DNA from: Streptomyces sp. NRRL F-2580
Lineage (GTDB): Bacteria > Actinomycetota > Actinomycetes > Streptomycetales > Streptomycetaceae
Assembly: GCF_000720115.1 (NCBI RefSeq)
Contig: NZ_JOIR01000022.1
Span: 112,288 to 176,287, forward strand
DNA length: 64,000 nt
Direction of reading: 5' to 3'
A program made the translations under genes and the position numbers. Shown in pieces: positions 9,305-18,767 of this stretch (position 1 is the first letter of the stretch; every line of letters starts with the position of its first letter). The notes under the pieces are model-generated. The model made no database searches and had not been told where the DNA came from. It was given only the letters and a program-made list of their open reading frames with translations.

Positions 9305-9729
9305 CACGGCTGGAAGCCGAACCGGTACGCGGCGATCTTCGCCGTGGATCCGAGGAGCGCCGACAGGACGAACGCCAAGTAGATGGCGTTGGCGATCCAG
9401 AAGGGGTCCGCCTCGGCCATGGCCAGCACGAGTCCGGCCACACCGCCGATCACGACGAAGGACTGTCCGATGTACTCGCCGAAGTGGTGGATCTCCCGGT
9501 CGCGCTGGTCCTTGGTGTTCTCCCCCTCGGGCGCGAGCAGCGCCACGGTGGTGTGCAGGGCGATCGACGCGACGATCGCCGCGCCGACGCTCCAGAGCAG
9601 TGCGGCGACGTACGGCACCTGGGCGAGCGGGCCGTCCCCGGACCGCCCCAGGACCGCGGCCAGGTACGCCCCGTAGGACACGACCGTCACCACGATCATG
9701 ATCCACGCGCGTTTCTCCTCGACTGCCAC
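9301..9729 (-). CDS. Four-helix membrane protein paired with Xre regulator
   Basis: The 142-residue product has four hydrophobic helices (near residues 10-28, 38-62, 88-108 and 113-132) with a charged loop ([20 protein letters not shown]). It resembles the DUF2178-like membrane proteins found next to small Xre regulators, but I cannot assign the family firmly. GTG 9729 follows a GGGGAG ribosome site. It is the first gene of the operon and is read from the promoter at 9765-9793. Confidence 0.85.
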   Translation of the reverse strand: MAVEEKRAWIMIVVTVVSYGAYLAAVLGRSGDGPLAQVPYVAALLWSVGAAIVASIALHTTVALLAPEGENTKDQRDREIHHFGEYIGQSFVVIGGVAGLVLAMAEADPFWIANAIYLAFVLSALLGSTAKIAAYRFGFQPW

Positions 9730-9764
9730 GACCGCTCCCCATGTAAAGAAAACCCGACACCTGG

Positions 9765-9794
9765 AGTGTCAAGCAAGCGCAACATGATGTCAAG
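9765..9794 (-). promoter_or_regulatory. Promoter overlapped by two TGTCAAG operator-like repeats
   Basis: On the minus strand TTGACA (9788-9793) and GACACT (9765-9770) are 17 bp apart and point at the operon starting at 9729. The plus-strand heptamer TGTCAAG occurs at 9767-9773 and again at 9788-9794, exactly 21 bp or two helical turns apart. One copy covers the -10 side and the other the -35. A protein bound to both would block the promoter. Confidence 0.65.
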
Positions 9795-9897
9795 TATTCT
9801 GTACACACCCGGGACGGCCGGAGACCCGCGGTCCCTTCTCGGTGCGGTGGAGCGGCCCTCGCTATGGCCCGTACGACGGCCCGTACGACGGCCCGTA

Positions 9898-10626
9898 CTA
9901 CGGCGCTTCGAGGAGTTCGGGGCCGTTGTTGCGGACGTTGTTGACCGCGGTCGACACCGCGCGGACGTCCAGCCGGCCGCCCGCCGGAGCGGTGAGGAGG
10001 GCGCGCAGCTCGTCCGCGTCCTGGTGGGACGGGTCGAGCCAGGCCTCGTAGTCGGCCGGGGCGAGGGCCAGCGGCATGCGGGGGTGCACGCGGCCGGCCG
10101 CGTCGGTGGCCTCGGTGGTGAGGATGGTGCAGGTCGCCCACCACGCGCCCGCATCGTCGTCGTCGGCGACGGCGGGGTCGCGCCAGAACTCGTACAGCCC
10201 GGCCATCGCCATCACCTCGCCGTCCTCGGGGCGGATGAAGTACGGCTGCTTGTACGCCTTGGCGGTGCCGGAGGCGGGCACGGGCTCCCACTCGTAGAAC
10301 CCGTCCGCCGGGAGCAGGCACCGGCGCTTGGCGAAGGCGCGCCGGTAGGCCGGCTTCTCGTGCACCGTCTCCACGCGCGCGTTGATCATCTTCGCGCCGC
10401 CCGTCGCGCTCTTGGACCACGACGGCACCAGCCCCCACCGCAGGGGGCGCAGCCGGCGTTCCAGCAGCCCGCTCTCGCGGTCGGCACGCTCCAGCACAGC
10501 CCACACCGCGTCGGTGGGGGCGACGTTCCAGCTCGGCTCCAGCAGGTGCCCGGGATCCGGCGGCGCGGTTCCGAAGAGGCCGGACAGGTCCTGGGGGCTG
10601 CGGGTGGAGGCGTAACGGCCGCACAT
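9898..10626 (-). CDS. SRAP/YedK-type abasic-site processing protein
   Basis: The 242-residue product starts MCGRY, which places the catalytic Cys at residue 2 after Met removal. It has the further SRAP marks WNVAPTD, the GFYEWE block with the catalytic Glu, and HPRMPLAL with the catalytic His. Proteins of this family (YedK, HMCES) form a stable thiazolidine link with abasic sites in single-stranded DNA and protect stalled forks. ATG 10626 is fixed by the need for Cys2. No SOS-box is evident upstream. Its length is ordinary for the family. Confidence 0.93.
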   Translation of the reverse strand: MCGRYASTRSPQDLSGLFGTAPPDPGHLLEPSWNVAPTDAVWAVLERADRESGLLERRLRPLRWGLVPSWSKSATGGAKMINARVETVHEKPAYRRAFAKRRCLLPADGFYEWEPVPASGTAKAYKQPYFIRPEDGEVMAMAGLYEFWRDPAVADDDDAGAWWATCTILTTEATDAAGRVHPRMPLALAPADYEAWLDPSHQDADELRALLTAPAGGRLDVRAVSTAVNNVRNNGPELLEAP

Positions 10627-10840
10627 ACCGTCCACCCTGCCACCTGGGCCGGCTTCCCGTCGGGTACACGCCGCGGTACGCAGGGCGGGCGACCGCGGAA
10701 CACCGGCTTCCGCGAGGGGCCGGAATCGGGAGCGGCACCGGCTCACCCCAAGTGACGTCCGGTTTGCGGAACGGCCGTGGCGGGCAGACGGACGCACACA
10801 TCGCTCGCACGCATCGGACGACGGCAGGGTACGCACACAG

Positions 10841-11935
10841 ATGATCACTGTCGGGGTCGAGGAAGAGTATCTGCTGGTCCATCCGGAGACGGGTCTGCCG
10901 GTCCCCCACGGTGCCGCGGTACGGCTCGCCGCCGGTCTCGATCCGGTGTCCGCGGGGGACCAGGTGCAGGCCGAGCTCCTCCAAGCCCAGGTCGAGGTCG
11001 CCACGCCCGTCTGCACCGACCTGGGGGAGATCGGCGGACACCTGCTGCGCCTGCGGCACGCCGTCGGCTCCGCCGCCGAGGCCAGCGGCTGCAAGGCGGC
11101 GCTGACCGGAACCGCGCCGGTCAAGGGCATCACGCCGGTTCCCGTCACCCCCGTCAGCCGCTACCTGGCCATGCGCAACCACGCCGCCCGCCTCGTCGAC
11201 GAGCAGCTGATCACGGGCATGCACGTGCATGTCGGAGTCCCGGACCGGGCGCAGGGCGTCGACGTGCTGAACCGGATCCGCGTATGGCTCCCGACGGTGC
11301 TGGCGATGTCGGCGAACTCCCCGCTGTGGGAAGGACACGACACCGGCTTCGCGAGCTGGCGCACCGTCGTCTTCGGACGCTGGCCGGTGAGCGGGCCCAC
11401 CCCCGTCTTCCGTGACGACGCCGACTACGACCTGCGTGCGGCCGAACTGGTGGAATCCGGCGTCATCGCGGACATCGGACAGCTGTACTGGCAGGCCAGG
11501 CTGTCGGAGAAGTATCCGACCGTCGAGATCAGGTGCGCCGACGTGCAGCTGCGGGCCGACGACGCGGTGTTGTTCGCGGGCATCGTGCGGGCGCTGGTCG
11601 CCACCGCCCTCCGGGACGCCGCGCGCGGAGTGCCCGCGCCGCTCTGCGCGCAGGAGATGCTGCAGGCCGCGACCTGGCAGGCCGCCCGGCACGGCGTGGC
11701 GGGACCTCTGGTCGGACCGGACGGCGCCCGCCTGGAGGCCCGCGCGGCCGTGGCCCTGCTCGTACGGCACATCCTGCCCGCGCTGGAGGAGGCCGGGGAC
11801 GTCCGCGAGGTGACCTCCCTCGTGCACCGGCTGCTGAGCGAGGGCGCCGCGGCCGAACGGCAGCGCCAGGCACTGCGCGACGGCGGCCTGCCGGCACTGA
11901 TCGACCTGATCACCACCCAGAGCACCGCTCCCTGA
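10841..11935 (+). CDS. YbdK-type carboxylate-amine ligase (glutamate-cysteine ligase family 2)
   Basis: The 364-residue product opens with the family signature [10 protein letters not shown], and has the glutamine-synthetase-like TGMHVHVGV block and the EIRCADVQ block. YbdK proteins have weak gamma-glutamylcysteine ligase activity in vitro. In actinomycetes, which make mycothiol, the true role is unclear. GGGTAC at 10827-10832 lies nine bases before the ATG and could be a -10 of the SigB type, but I found no matching -35. The gene is monocistronic by appearance. Confidence 0.9.
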   Translation: MITVGVEEEYLLVHPETGLPVPHGAAVRLAAGLDPVSAGDQVQAELLQAQVEVATPVCTDLGEIGGHLLRLRHAVGSAAEASGCKAALTGTAPVKGITPVPVTPVSRYLAMRNHAARLVDEQLITGMHVHVGVPDRAQGVDVLNRIRVWLPTVLAMSANSPLWEGHDTGFASWRTVVFGRWPVSGPTPVFRDDADYDLRAAELVESGVIADIGQLYWQARLSEKYPTVEIRCADVQLRADDAVLFAGIVRALVATALRDAARGVPAPLCAQEMLQAATWQAARHGVAGPLVGPDGARLEARAAVALLVRHILPALEEAGDVREVTSLVHRLLSEGAAAERQRQALRDGGLPALIDLITTQSTAP

Positions 11936-12046
11936 GGGGCGCCCCCCGTGGGCCCGGGAGCTGCCGGGTCCGCTCTCGTCGTGCGCCATCGGGTGCGGGC
12001 CCTGAGGATGGAACCAGTCCGCCACCCCGCTGAAGGGAGTCTTCCT

Positions 12047-12232
12047 GTGCTGGAACGCGAGCGTCCTGACGAAGAGGCCGAGGTCCCCCGCCCCCTGGGC
12101 CGCGGCGCCGAGCCCCGGGACCGGGCGGTGTCCCCCTGGCCGCTGGCCGCGGGCGACTACTGGTTCGGTGGCGAGAGCGGGGACGACCCCGGCGGCTCGG
12201 GCGCCGCAAGAGGCGCGTCGACACCCCGTTGA
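12047..12232 (+). CDS. Small acidic hypothetical protein (61 aa)
   Basis: GTG 12047 is preceded by AAGGGAG at seven bases, a strong ribosome site. The product is charged ([21 protein letters not shown]) with a central aromatic patch ([15 protein letters not shown]). I recognise no family. It stops 29 bp before the exporter gene and could be its leader gene. It may instead be a chance frame, so confidence is moderate. Confidence 0.45.
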   Translation: MLERERPDEEAEVPRPLGRGAEPRDRAVSPWPLAAGDYWFGGESGDDPGGSGAARGASTPR

Positions 12233-12261
12233 TCTTCCCGTCGGCGGGGAAGGGGCGGAAT

Positions 12262-13467
12262 ATGCCACAAGCCATCGCCCCCCTGCGCGCCCTCGTCCGC
12301 CGCCACCGGGAGCCCGCGGTCGTGCAGACCGTGCGCTCGACCGCGGCCGCCGTCATCTCGTACGCCGTCGCGCTCCGGCTCAGCGACGAACCCGCGCCCC
12401 TGACGGCGCCGCTCACCGCGCTGCTCGTCGTCCAGGTCACGCTCTACTCCACGCTCACCACCGGTATCCGGCGGGTCAACTCCGTCGTGGCCGGGGTGCT
12501 GCTCGCGATCGGCTTCAGCGCGCTCGTGGGCCTGACCTGGTGGAGCCTCGGGCTGATCATCCTGGTCTCGCTCGCCATCGGGCCGCTGGTGAAGGCCGGG
12601 GAGTTCGTACCCGAGGTCGCGATCAGCGCGATGCTGGTGCTGGGCGTGACCAGCGTGACGGACACCGCCTGGGACCGGGTGCTGGAGACACTGATCGGCG
12701 CGGCGGTCGGCCTGCTGTTCAACTTCCTGTTCGTACCGCCCGTGTGGATCGGGCCGGCGAGCGAGGCCATCACGGACCTCGCCCGGCGCATGCGCGCCCT
12801 GCTCGGTCACATCGGCGACCAGCTCGCCGAACACACGCCGGTCGAGAAGGCCGTCGCCCACCTCCACGAGGCCCGTCAGCTCGACAACGACATCGCGCTG
12901 GTCGACGCGTCCCTGCGGCAGGCGGAGGACAGCCTGCGGCTGAACCCGCGGGTCCGTGAGGGACTCCTGTTCCGCCTGGTGTTGCGCACCGGACTGGACA
13001 CCTTGGAGATCTGCGCGGTGGTGCTGCGGGTCTCCTGCCGGACCCTGACGGACCTCGCGAAGGCGCACCAGACGGGTCCGCTCTTCCCGCCGCCCATCGC
13101 CGATGCCCTGCGCGACCTGTACGGGCACCTGGCCGTCGCCGTGGAGAGCTTCGCCGAGCTGATCACCGCGCAGGTCAGCGCCAACGCCGAACAGGCCGAG
13201 GAGAAGCTCACGCGGGAGCTGTCGACGGCCCGCGTCAGCCGGCACCGCCTCGCCGTGCTGCTCCAGCACGAGGCGGGTGCCCATCCGGGCGCGTGGCAGC
13301 TGTACGGGGCGCTGCTCGCCGAGGCGGACCGGGTGCTCGACGAACTGGGCGTGGACAAGCGCTCAGAGCGGCTCATCGAGGAACTGGACCGGCACTCCCG
13401 CATGCGGCGCGAGCGCTACCCCCGGCTGCACCGCCTGACCCGGCGGGTCTTCTCCCGCCCGGCCTGA
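12262..13467 (+). CDS. FUSC/aromatic-acid-exporter-like membrane protein
   Basis: The 401-residue product has roughly six N-terminal membrane helices in about 150 residues (from [18 protein letters not shown] to [14 protein letters not shown]), followed by a 250-residue cytoplasmic helical region. This half-FUSC arrangement is common in Streptomyces and is related to proteins thought to export aromatic acids or to act in envelope stress. No substrate can be named. ATG 12262 was chosen over an in-frame TTG at 12229 because GAAGGGG precedes it at a suitable distance. Confidence 0.85.
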   Translation: MPQAIAPLRALVRRHREPAVVQTVRSTAAAVISYAVALRLSDEPAPLTAPLTALLVVQVTLYSTLTTGIRRVNSVVAGVLLAIGFSALVGLTWWSLGLIILVSLAIGPLVKAGEFVPEVAISAMLVLGVTSVTDTAWDRVLETLIGAAVGLLFNFLFVPPVWIGPASEAITDLARRMRALLGHIGDQLAEHTPVEKAVAHLHEARQLDNDIALVDASLRQAEDSLRLNPRVREGLLFRLVLRTGLDTLEICAVVLRVSCRTLTDLAKAHQTGPLFPPPIADALRDLYGHLAVAVESFAELITAQVSANAEQAEEKLTRELSTARVSRHRLAVLLQHEAGAHPGAWQLYGALLAEADRVLDELGVDKRSERLIEELDRHSRMRRERYPRLHRLTRRVFSRPA

Positions 13468-13479
13468 ACCGGGCCGGGC
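13457..13479. terminator. Short hairpin between convergent genes
   Basis: GCCCGGCC and its complement GGCCGGGC flank a seven-base loop that contains the exporter stop. The hairpin separates the exporter gene from the convergent VOC gene and could serve both strands. Confidence 0.45.
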
Positions 13480-14258
13480 TACGTGGTCTCCTCGCTGACC
13501 GAGAAGAGCGCACCCTCGGGGTCCCGCAGCGTCACCCGCCTGCCGAAAGGTGAGGTCTCCACGAGGGACACGACGGCGGCCCCGAGGTGGACAGCGGTGC
13601 CGGTGGCCGCGTCCAGGTCGGCGACGGCGAAGTGGACGTCCCAGCGCGGGCGAGCCAGAGCGTCGACTGCGTCCTTCGTGGCACCGGCGTCGATCCGGGC
13701 CACGGTGGCGCCTCCCCTGCGGACCACCACGTGGTCGTGCTCGTAGGCCACGTCGCAGCAGCCCGGGCGCTCGCAGGCCCAGTCCAGGACCTCCCCGTAG
13801 AAGACGGCGGCGGCGAACGCGTCCTGCGTGCGCAGCCGCAGCCAGGCCGGTGAGCCGTCCGGGTCGCCGATCCAGTCGGACATGACCTCGCCTTCCCAGA
13901 CCCCGAACACCGCTCCAGCGGGGTCGGCGGCGATCACCGCCCGTCCCGTGCCGAGGGCCAGCGGCCCGACCGCGACCGTTGCGCCGCGCTCGCGGATGCG
14001 GGCGGCGGTGACGTCGGCGTCGGGGACGGCGAAATAGGGCGTCCAGGCCACCGGCCCGACCGCCTGCCCGTTCGCCGTGCCCAGGCCTGCGACCGGGAGC
14101 CCGTCCAGGGAGGCCACGCGGAAGCCTTCCCCGAGCCTGGTCCTGCGGAAGGACCAGCCGAAGACGGCTCCGTAGAAATCCTGTGCCGCACCGAGGTCGT
14201 GCGTGGCCAGGCTGACCCAGCAGGGGGCTCCGAACACCTCGTCACTGGTCATCGACAC
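13479..14258 (-). CDS. VOC-family protein with two glyoxalase-like modules
   Basis: The 259-residue product has two successive beta-alpha-beta-beta-beta halves. The first runs from CWVSLATHDLGAAQDFYGAVFGW to PAGAVFGVWEG, the second from SPAWLRLRTQDAFAAAVFYGEVL to DPEGALFSVSEE. Both have the F/W-Y-G-V-F/L helix pattern of VOC proteins. These fold as metalloenzymes or as drug-binding (bleomycin-type) proteins, and the sequence does not decide which. GGGGAGA stands eight bases before GTG 14258. Family members are common as stand-alone genes. Confidence 0.88.
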   Translation of the reverse strand: MSMTSDEVFGAPCWVSLATHDLGAAQDFYGAVFGWSFRRTRLGEGFRVASLDGLPVAGLGTANGQAVGPVAWTPYFAVPDADVTAARIRERGATVAVGPLALGTGRAVIAADPAGAVFGVWEGEVMSDWIGDPDGSPAWLRLRTQDAFAAAVFYGEVLDWACERPGCCDVAYEHDHVVVRRGGATVARIDAGATKDAVDALARPRWDVHFAVADLDAATGTAVHLGAAVVSLVETSPFGRRVTLRDPEGALFSVSEETT

Positions 14259-14296
14259 GAGAACCGTCTCCCCTCACCCTCCCGCCGGCCCGACCG

Positions 14297-15334
14297 TCAT
14301 GCTCTCGCACGCGCCCGGGGGCCCGGGCCGGCGAGGGGCGGCGTGTCCAGTCCGTCCCCCCGACGGAGTCCCGTCAGGAACGCGCCCACGGCCTCGGTGG
14401 CGGTCCGCGAGGGGATCCAGCCGAGCTCCTCCCGGGCGCGGCCCGCGTCGAGGAGCGGCAGCCGCAGGACGGCGTCGAAAAGGCCGGGCGCGGCGGGCAC
14501 CAGATACATCCGCCAGGCGGCGGCGAGCGCGGCCCGGGCGGCCGCGGCGGGCAGAGGCACCGTACGGGCGTGCAGGAGGCGCGCTATGGAAGCCATGTCG
14601 ACCACCGGATCGGCCACCAGGTTGAACGGCCCGCGGACCGGGCGGACGACGGCCGCCCGGTAGGCCTCGGCGGCGTCCTCCGTGTGCAGGGCCTGGAAGC
14701 GCAGGCCGCTGACGGCGGGCACGGCCGGGACGAGGCCGGGGCGGATCAGGCGCCAGGGCAGGAGCGGGCCCGCGAAGATGCGCCGCTGTTCGCTCGCCGC
14801 CACTTCCTTGAACAGGAAGGCGGGCCGCATCCGTACGACGCGCAGCGCCGGGTGGGCCACCTGGTAGCCGTCGAGGTAGCGCTCCAGGTAGGCCTTCTCC
14901 CGCGTGTACGCGGCGCCCGGCCAGCCGTGGGTCGGCCAGGACTCGTCGACGGGCCGCCCGTCGTCGGGGCCGGGCGAGTAGGCGCCGACCGAGGAGGCGT
15001 GGACGAGGGTGTGGACGCCCGCGCGGGCACATGCCTCGAAGACCCTGATGCTGCCCAGGACGTTGGTGCGCCACGTCGTCACGGGATCGTGGGTGGGCTG
15101 GAACCTCCAGGCGAGGTGGACGACGGCGTCGGCGCCCGCGAAGAGCTCGGTGAGGTCGCTTCTGCCGGGGTCGATGTCGGCAGCCGCCCACCGCACCCCG
15201 CGGATCCGGAGGCCTGGCAGGCGACGGGCGACACCGAGGACGTCCGTGACCGCCGGGTCCTCCGCCAGGGCTCGGACGACGCTGGTGCCCGCGTTGCCGG
15301 TCGCGCCGGTCACCACGACCCTCATGGCATCCAC
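14297..15334 (-). CDS. NAD(P)-dependent epimerase/dehydratase (extended SDR)
   Basis: The 345-residue product begins with the Rossmann motif VTGATGNAG and has HLAWRFQP, the catalytic-type SSVGAY serine region and YTREK for the YxxxK pair. These are hallmarks of extended short-chain dehydrogenases acting on nucleotide sugars or related substrates. The substrate is not evident. GTG 15334 follows GGAAGG closely. ATG 15325 is an equally sensible start, giving MRVVVTGATG. The neighbours on this strand (VOC and F420-type oxidoreductase) are separate by spacing. Confidence 0.88.
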   Translation of the reverse strand: MDAMRVVVTGATGNAGTSVVRALAEDPAVTDVLGVARRLPGLRIRGVRWAAADIDPGRSDLTELFAGADAVVHLAWRFQPTHDPVTTWRTNVLGSIRVFEACARAGVHTLVHASSVGAYSPGPDDGRPVDESWPTHGWPGAAYTREKAYLERYLDGYQVAHPALRVVRMRPAFLFKEVAASEQRRIFAGPLLPWRLIRPGLVPAVPAVSGLRFQALHTEDAAEAYRAAVVRPVRGPFNLVADPVVDMASIARLLHARTVPLPAAAARAALAAAWRMYLVPAAPGLFDAVLRLPLLDAGRAREELGWIPSRTATEAVGAFLTGLRRGDGLDTPPLAGPGPRARARA

Positions 15335-15435
15335 CGTGCCTTCCGGCCGGGCCGGCCCTCGCGCCTACGGGTGTTGTGGGCGGTGTTCATGGCTGCTCCT
15401 GCGGGTCCTGTCGTGCTCCTGGGCTGCTCCTGGGG

Positions 15436-16404
15436 TCACCGCAGCCGGCGCAGGGCGGGCAGCAGCTCCGTCCCGGCCCAGTCGAGGAAGGGCTGCTGGT
15501 GCCCGCCGCCGATCTGGACGAGGGCGACCTCGGTGAAGCCGGCTTCGGCGTAGGGGCGGACGGCCTCGACGAACTCCTCGACGTCGGCTCCGCAGGGGAT
15601 GGTCTTGGCGACGTCCTCCGGGCCGATGGTCTCGGTGGCCTGGGCGAAGGCGGCGGGCCCGCGCAGCTGGGCGTTGACCTCCCAGCCGCCGAGCGACCAG
15701 CGGAACTGCTCGTGGGCGCGGGCCACCGCGGCCTCCCGGTCCGGGTCGTAGCAGACCGCGACCTGGCCGACGCGGGGTTTGCCCGCTCCCCCGTGCCGGT
15801 CGAAGTCGTCCAGCAGGGACTGCTTCGGCTCGGTGGCGACGAGGAGGTCGGCCTGCCGGCCGGCGACCGCGCAGGACCGCGGGCCGGACACGGCGATGCC
15901 GATCTCCGGGGGCCGCTCGGGCAGGTCCCACAGGGTGGCGTGGTCGATGCGGAAGTGGGGCCCGTCGTGGTCGACGGTCTCGCCCGCGAGCAGCCTGCGG
16001 ATGATGACGACGGCTTCCTCCAGCCGCTCCAGGCGCTCGCGCGGGGAGGGCCAGCCCGCGCCGACGACGTGCTCGTTGAGGTTCTCGCCGGAGCCGAGGC
16101 CCAGCCTGAACCGTCCCTGCGAGAGGATGTGCATCGTCGCGGCCTTCTGGGCGACGACGGCCGGGTGGTACCGGTACGTCGGGCACGTCACGAAGGTCAT
16201 CAGGGGGATCCGCTCGGTCGCCTGCGCGGCGGCCCCGAGCACGCTCCATGCGTAGGGGGAATGGCCCTGCTCGTCCAGCCAGGGGAAGTAGTGGTCTGAG
16301 ATGACGGAGAAGTCGAATCCGGCGGCCTCGGCGCCCACCACGTGCTCCACGAGCTCCCGGGGGCCGGACTGCTCCGTCATCATGGTGTATCCGATGGCAA
16401 CCAT
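15436..16404 (-). CDS. LLM-class F420-dependent oxidoreductase
   Basis: The 322-residue product has the luciferase-like TIM-barrel marks SDHYFPWLDEQGHSPYAW, the MTFVTCPTYRYHPAVVAQ block, and RFRLGLGSGENLNEH. This matches the subgroup related to F420-dependent glucose-6-phosphate dehydrogenase. It likely uses coenzyme F420 to oxidise or reduce a small substrate, but the specific reaction cannot be assigned. ATG 16404 gives the typical MVAIGYTMMTEQ start. Upstream in-frame codons lack a ribosome site. Confidence 0.9.
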   Translation of the reverse strand: MVAIGYTMMTEQSGPRELVEHVVGAEAAGFDFSVISDHYFPWLDEQGHSPYAWSVLGAAAQATERIPLMTFVTCPTYRYHPAVVAQKAATMHILSQGRFRLGLGSGENLNEHVVGAGWPSPRERLERLEEAVVIIRRLLAGETVDHDGPHFRIDHATLWDLPERPPEIGIAVSGPRSCAVAGRQADLLVATEPKQSLLDDFDRHGGAGKPRVGQVAVCYDPDREAAVARAHEQFRWSLGGWEVNAQLRGPAAFAQATETIGPEDVAKTIPCGADVEEFVEAVRPYAEAGFTEVALVQIGGGHQQPFLDWAGTELLPALRRLR

Positions 16405-16504
16405 GTCCGGCGTCTGACCCGCGCAGGGGCCCTTCAAACCCCTGCGGGGCAGATGCGCCGGCCGTCACGCACAGCGTCCGGCTGCCCTTCATGCCCGGCC
16501 CGGC

Positions 16505-17224
16505 TCAGCTCAGGTGGTAGACGGCGAAGGCTCGGTCGATGACCGGCATCGCGACGTTGCGGACCCGTACGCCGCCCGCCGTCATGCCGTGTTCCGTGCC
16601 CAGGTGGGCATGGCCGTGCACGGCGAGGTCGGCGCCGGCCTCGTCCATCGCCTCGGCGAGCAGGTAGCTCCCGAGGAACGGGTAGATCTCCGGCGGCTCC
16701 CCGGCGAGGGTGTCCGGCACCGGGGAGAAGTGGGTGAGGGCGATCCGTACGTCGCAGCCCGCGTCCGTCACCTCGTGCAGCGCGCGCGACAGCCCTTGGG
16801 CGCACGTGCGGGTGTAGCCGATGAAGGACTTCATCTCGGGTTCCCCGAACTCGCTTCCGCTGCGCCCCGCGAAGCCGCCGCAGAACCCCTTCGTCCCCGC
16901 CACCCCCACCTTGGCGCCGTCCAGGTCGAGGACCACGCCCTCCCCCTCCAGCACGCTCACCCCGGCCTCCACCAGGACCCGGGTCACCGTGTCCTGTTCG
17001 TCGCTCTGGTAGTCGTGGTTGCCGAGCACGGCCACGACCGGCACGGGCAGTTCGGCGACCTCGGCCGCGACCACACGGGCCTCGGCAGCCGTGCCGTGGC
17101 GGGTGAGGTCCCCGGCGAGCAGCAGGACGTCGGCGTGGCGGGGCAGCGTCTCGAAGGCCGGCCGCAGGAGTCCCTGGCTGTCCGGCCCGAGGTGGATGTC
17201 CCCGACGGCGGCCACGCGGATCAC
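16505..17224 (-). CDS. Calcineurin-like metallophosphoesterase
   Basis: The 239-residue product holds all five family motifs in order: GDIHLG, AGDLTRHG, GNHD, THFSP and HGHAH. They bind two metals and hydrolyse phosphoesters. The gene overlaps the upstream BON-domain gene by GTGA, so both are made from one mRNA by coupled translation. The pair lies just downstream of the sigma-factor gene on the same strand. The substrate is unknown. Confidence 0.9.
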   Translation of the reverse strand: MIRVAAVGDIHLGPDSQGLLRPAFETLPRHADVLLLAGDLTRHGTAAEARVVAAEVAELPVPVVAVLGNHDYQSDEQDTVTRVLVEAGVSVLEGEGVVLDLDGAKVGVAGTKGFCGGFAGRSGSEFGEPEMKSFIGYTRTCAQGLSRALHEVTDAGCDVRIALTHFSPVPDTLAGEPPEIYPFLGSYLLAEAMDEAGADLAVHGHAHLGTEHGMTAGGVRVRNVAMPVIDRAFAVYHLS

Positions 17225-17469
17225 CTCAGCACCTCCGAGTGTTCCGGGGGGTCCGTGTGCCCCACCACGAGGTCGGTCAGCAGGGGTACGCCCGCCAGTT
17301 CGGCCTCCGCGATCTCCCGTACCGTCGCCAGGCATTCGGGCGACCCTACGGTGCCGGACAGGACGACGGTGTTGCCGCGCAGCTCCAGGCGGACGCCGAG
17401 TTCGGCGATGTCCGCCGCGGCGAGCCGTCGCCTCAGGCGCTCGATGCGGTACTCCACCGGCTCTTCCAC
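17221..17469 (-). CDS. BON-domain protein (82 aa)
   Basis: The product is a single BON domain (EYRIERLRRRLAAADIAELG, then LRGNTVVLSGTVGSPE). BON domains bind membranes or phospholipids, as in OsmY, but this copy has no signal peptide, so it should be cytoplasmic. In Streptomyces such genes often lie among general-stress genes, in line with the adjacent sigma factor. GGAGG stands four bases before GTG 17469. Its stop overlaps the metallophosphoesterase start. Confidence 0.85.
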   Translation of the reverse strand: MEEPVEYRIERLRRRLAAADIAELGVRLELRGNTVVLSGTVGSPECLATVREIAEAELAGVPLLTDLVVGHTDPPEHSEVLR

Positions 17470-17574
17470 GGATCCTCCGCCCTGGCCCGGGACGGCTTGC
17501 CGCCGTCTCCTGCCTTCTCGCGCCTCTCGTGCCTTCAGGCGCCGTCCCGCGCCCTCGCGCCCCGTCTCGCGACT

Positions 17575-18534
17575 TCAGCCTGACGCCGCGGTTGCCCGGT
17601 GTACGGCCCGCGCTCCGCCCTCGCTGGGATCCGGCGACGGCTCCGCCTCCGGCTCGTCGGCCGGCAGGGCGTCGGTCAGGAGTCCGCTGCGCAGGCTCCG
17701 CAGGGTGCGGTTGAGCAGGCGCGACACGTGCATCTGGGAGATGCCGAGGAGCTCTCCGATCTCGGACTGCGTCAACTCCTGCCCGAAGCGCAGCGAGAGG
17801 ATCTCCCGGTCCCGCTCGGGCAGCCGCTCGATCAGCGGTTTGAGGGCCGCGAGGTCCTCGATCCGCTCGTAGGCGGGTTCCTCCCGGCCCAGTGCGCGCT
17901 GGGCCGTGCCGGGGTCGGCGTCCTCCTGCAGCGTCATGTCGAGGGAGCGGGAGGAGTAGGCCTGTGCGGCCCGCCGGCCCTCCGCCAGCTCGTCGTCGCT
18001 GATCCCCAGGTACGCCGCCAGTTCGACGTCCGTGGGGGGCCGGCCCAAGGACTGCTCCAGCTCGTCCGAGGCCCTGGCCAGACCCTGACGGAGCTCCTGG
18101 AGGCGGCGGGGCACCTTCACGGCCCAGCTGGTGTCGCGGAAGAAGCGCTTGATCTCCCCGGTAATGGTGGGGAGGGCGAACGAGGTGAACTCCACCCCGC
18201 GCGACACGTCGTACCGGTTGATGGCCTTGATCAGGCCCACGGTGCCGACCTGGACGATGTCCTCCATGGGTTCGCTGCGGCCGCGGAAGCGGCGGGCCGC
18301 GAACTTGACCAGGCTGAGATTGAGCTCGATGAGGGTGTTGCGGACGTACGAGTACTCCGCGCTTCCCTCCGTCAGGGTGCTCAGCCTCCGGAAGAGGACC
18401 ACGGAGAGGGCCCGGGCGTCGGCCGTGCTGGCCTTCCGGGGCTCGGCCAGCGGATCGGCCGGGTCGCGGCACGCCGTGTACGACGGGTGCGAGTAGGACG
18501 GGTACGGGGTGCTGCTGGACGTGTTCGGAGTCAT
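17575..18534 (-). CDS. SigB/SigF-family RNA polymerase sigma factor
   Basis: The 319-residue product has sigma region 2 (EDIVQVGTVGLIKAINRYD, then FTSFALPTITGEIKR), region 3 (VKVPRRLQELRQ) and region 4 with its HTH (LTQSEIGELLGISQMHVSRLL). It belongs to the group controlled by partner switching with HATPase anti-sigma proteins. The N-terminal 35 residues are low-complexity. GGAGG lies nine bases before ATG 18534. A SigB-type promoter-like sequence about 60 bp upstream suggests autoregulation, and an anti-sigma-like gene is divergently placed at 18768. Confidence 0.93.
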   Translation of the reverse strand: MTPNTSSSTPYPSYSHPSYTACRDPADPLAEPRKASTADARALSVVLFRRLSTLTEGSAEYSYVRNTLIELNLSLVKFAARRFRGRSEPMEDIVQVGTVGLIKAINRYDVSRGVEFTSFALPTITGEIKRFFRDTSWAVKVPRRLQELRQGLARASDELEQSLGRPPTDVELAAYLGISDDELAEGRRAAQAYSSRSLDMTLQEDADPGTAQRALGREEPAYERIEDLAALKPLIERLPERDREILSLRFGQELTQSEIGELLGISQMHVSRLLNRTLRSLRSGLLTDALPADEPEAEPSPDPSEGGARAVHRATAASG

Positions 18535-18595
18535 GAGAGGGGGCCTCCGCCTCCGACGGAAAACCGGAACCGTTCAGTCGGCTTCACATCGATTT

Positions 18596-18620
18596 ATACC
18601 CTTTGTGCGGCTGTCGACTC
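18596..18620 (-). promoter_or_regulatory. SigB-type promoter-like sequence upstream of sigma-factor gene
   Basis: The minus strand reads GAGT, 15 bases, GGGTAT. This fits the Streptomyces SigB consensus GNNT-N14-16-GGGTA(C/T). Transcription would start near 18589, giving a leader of about 55 bases. The likely reader is this sigma factor itself or a paralogue. Confidence 0.6.
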
Positions 18621-18767
18621 GCCACTGGCCCGGTTTTCGCCCGCCACATACCCCACTGCCGTACCCGACCGTCGCGATGGAGAGCCGGGCACCGGCCCGC
18701 ACAGGCATGACGACCGGCGCAGCGGGCAGCAGCCGTGCAGGAGCAGGGCCTCGGGTTGGAGGTTCCC

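Noticed and set aside
9068..12268. Minus-strand open frame of over 1,000 codons
   Set aside because: Only its last 78 codons (the Xre regulator) are real. The rest is shadow across SRAP, YbdK and intergenic DNA.
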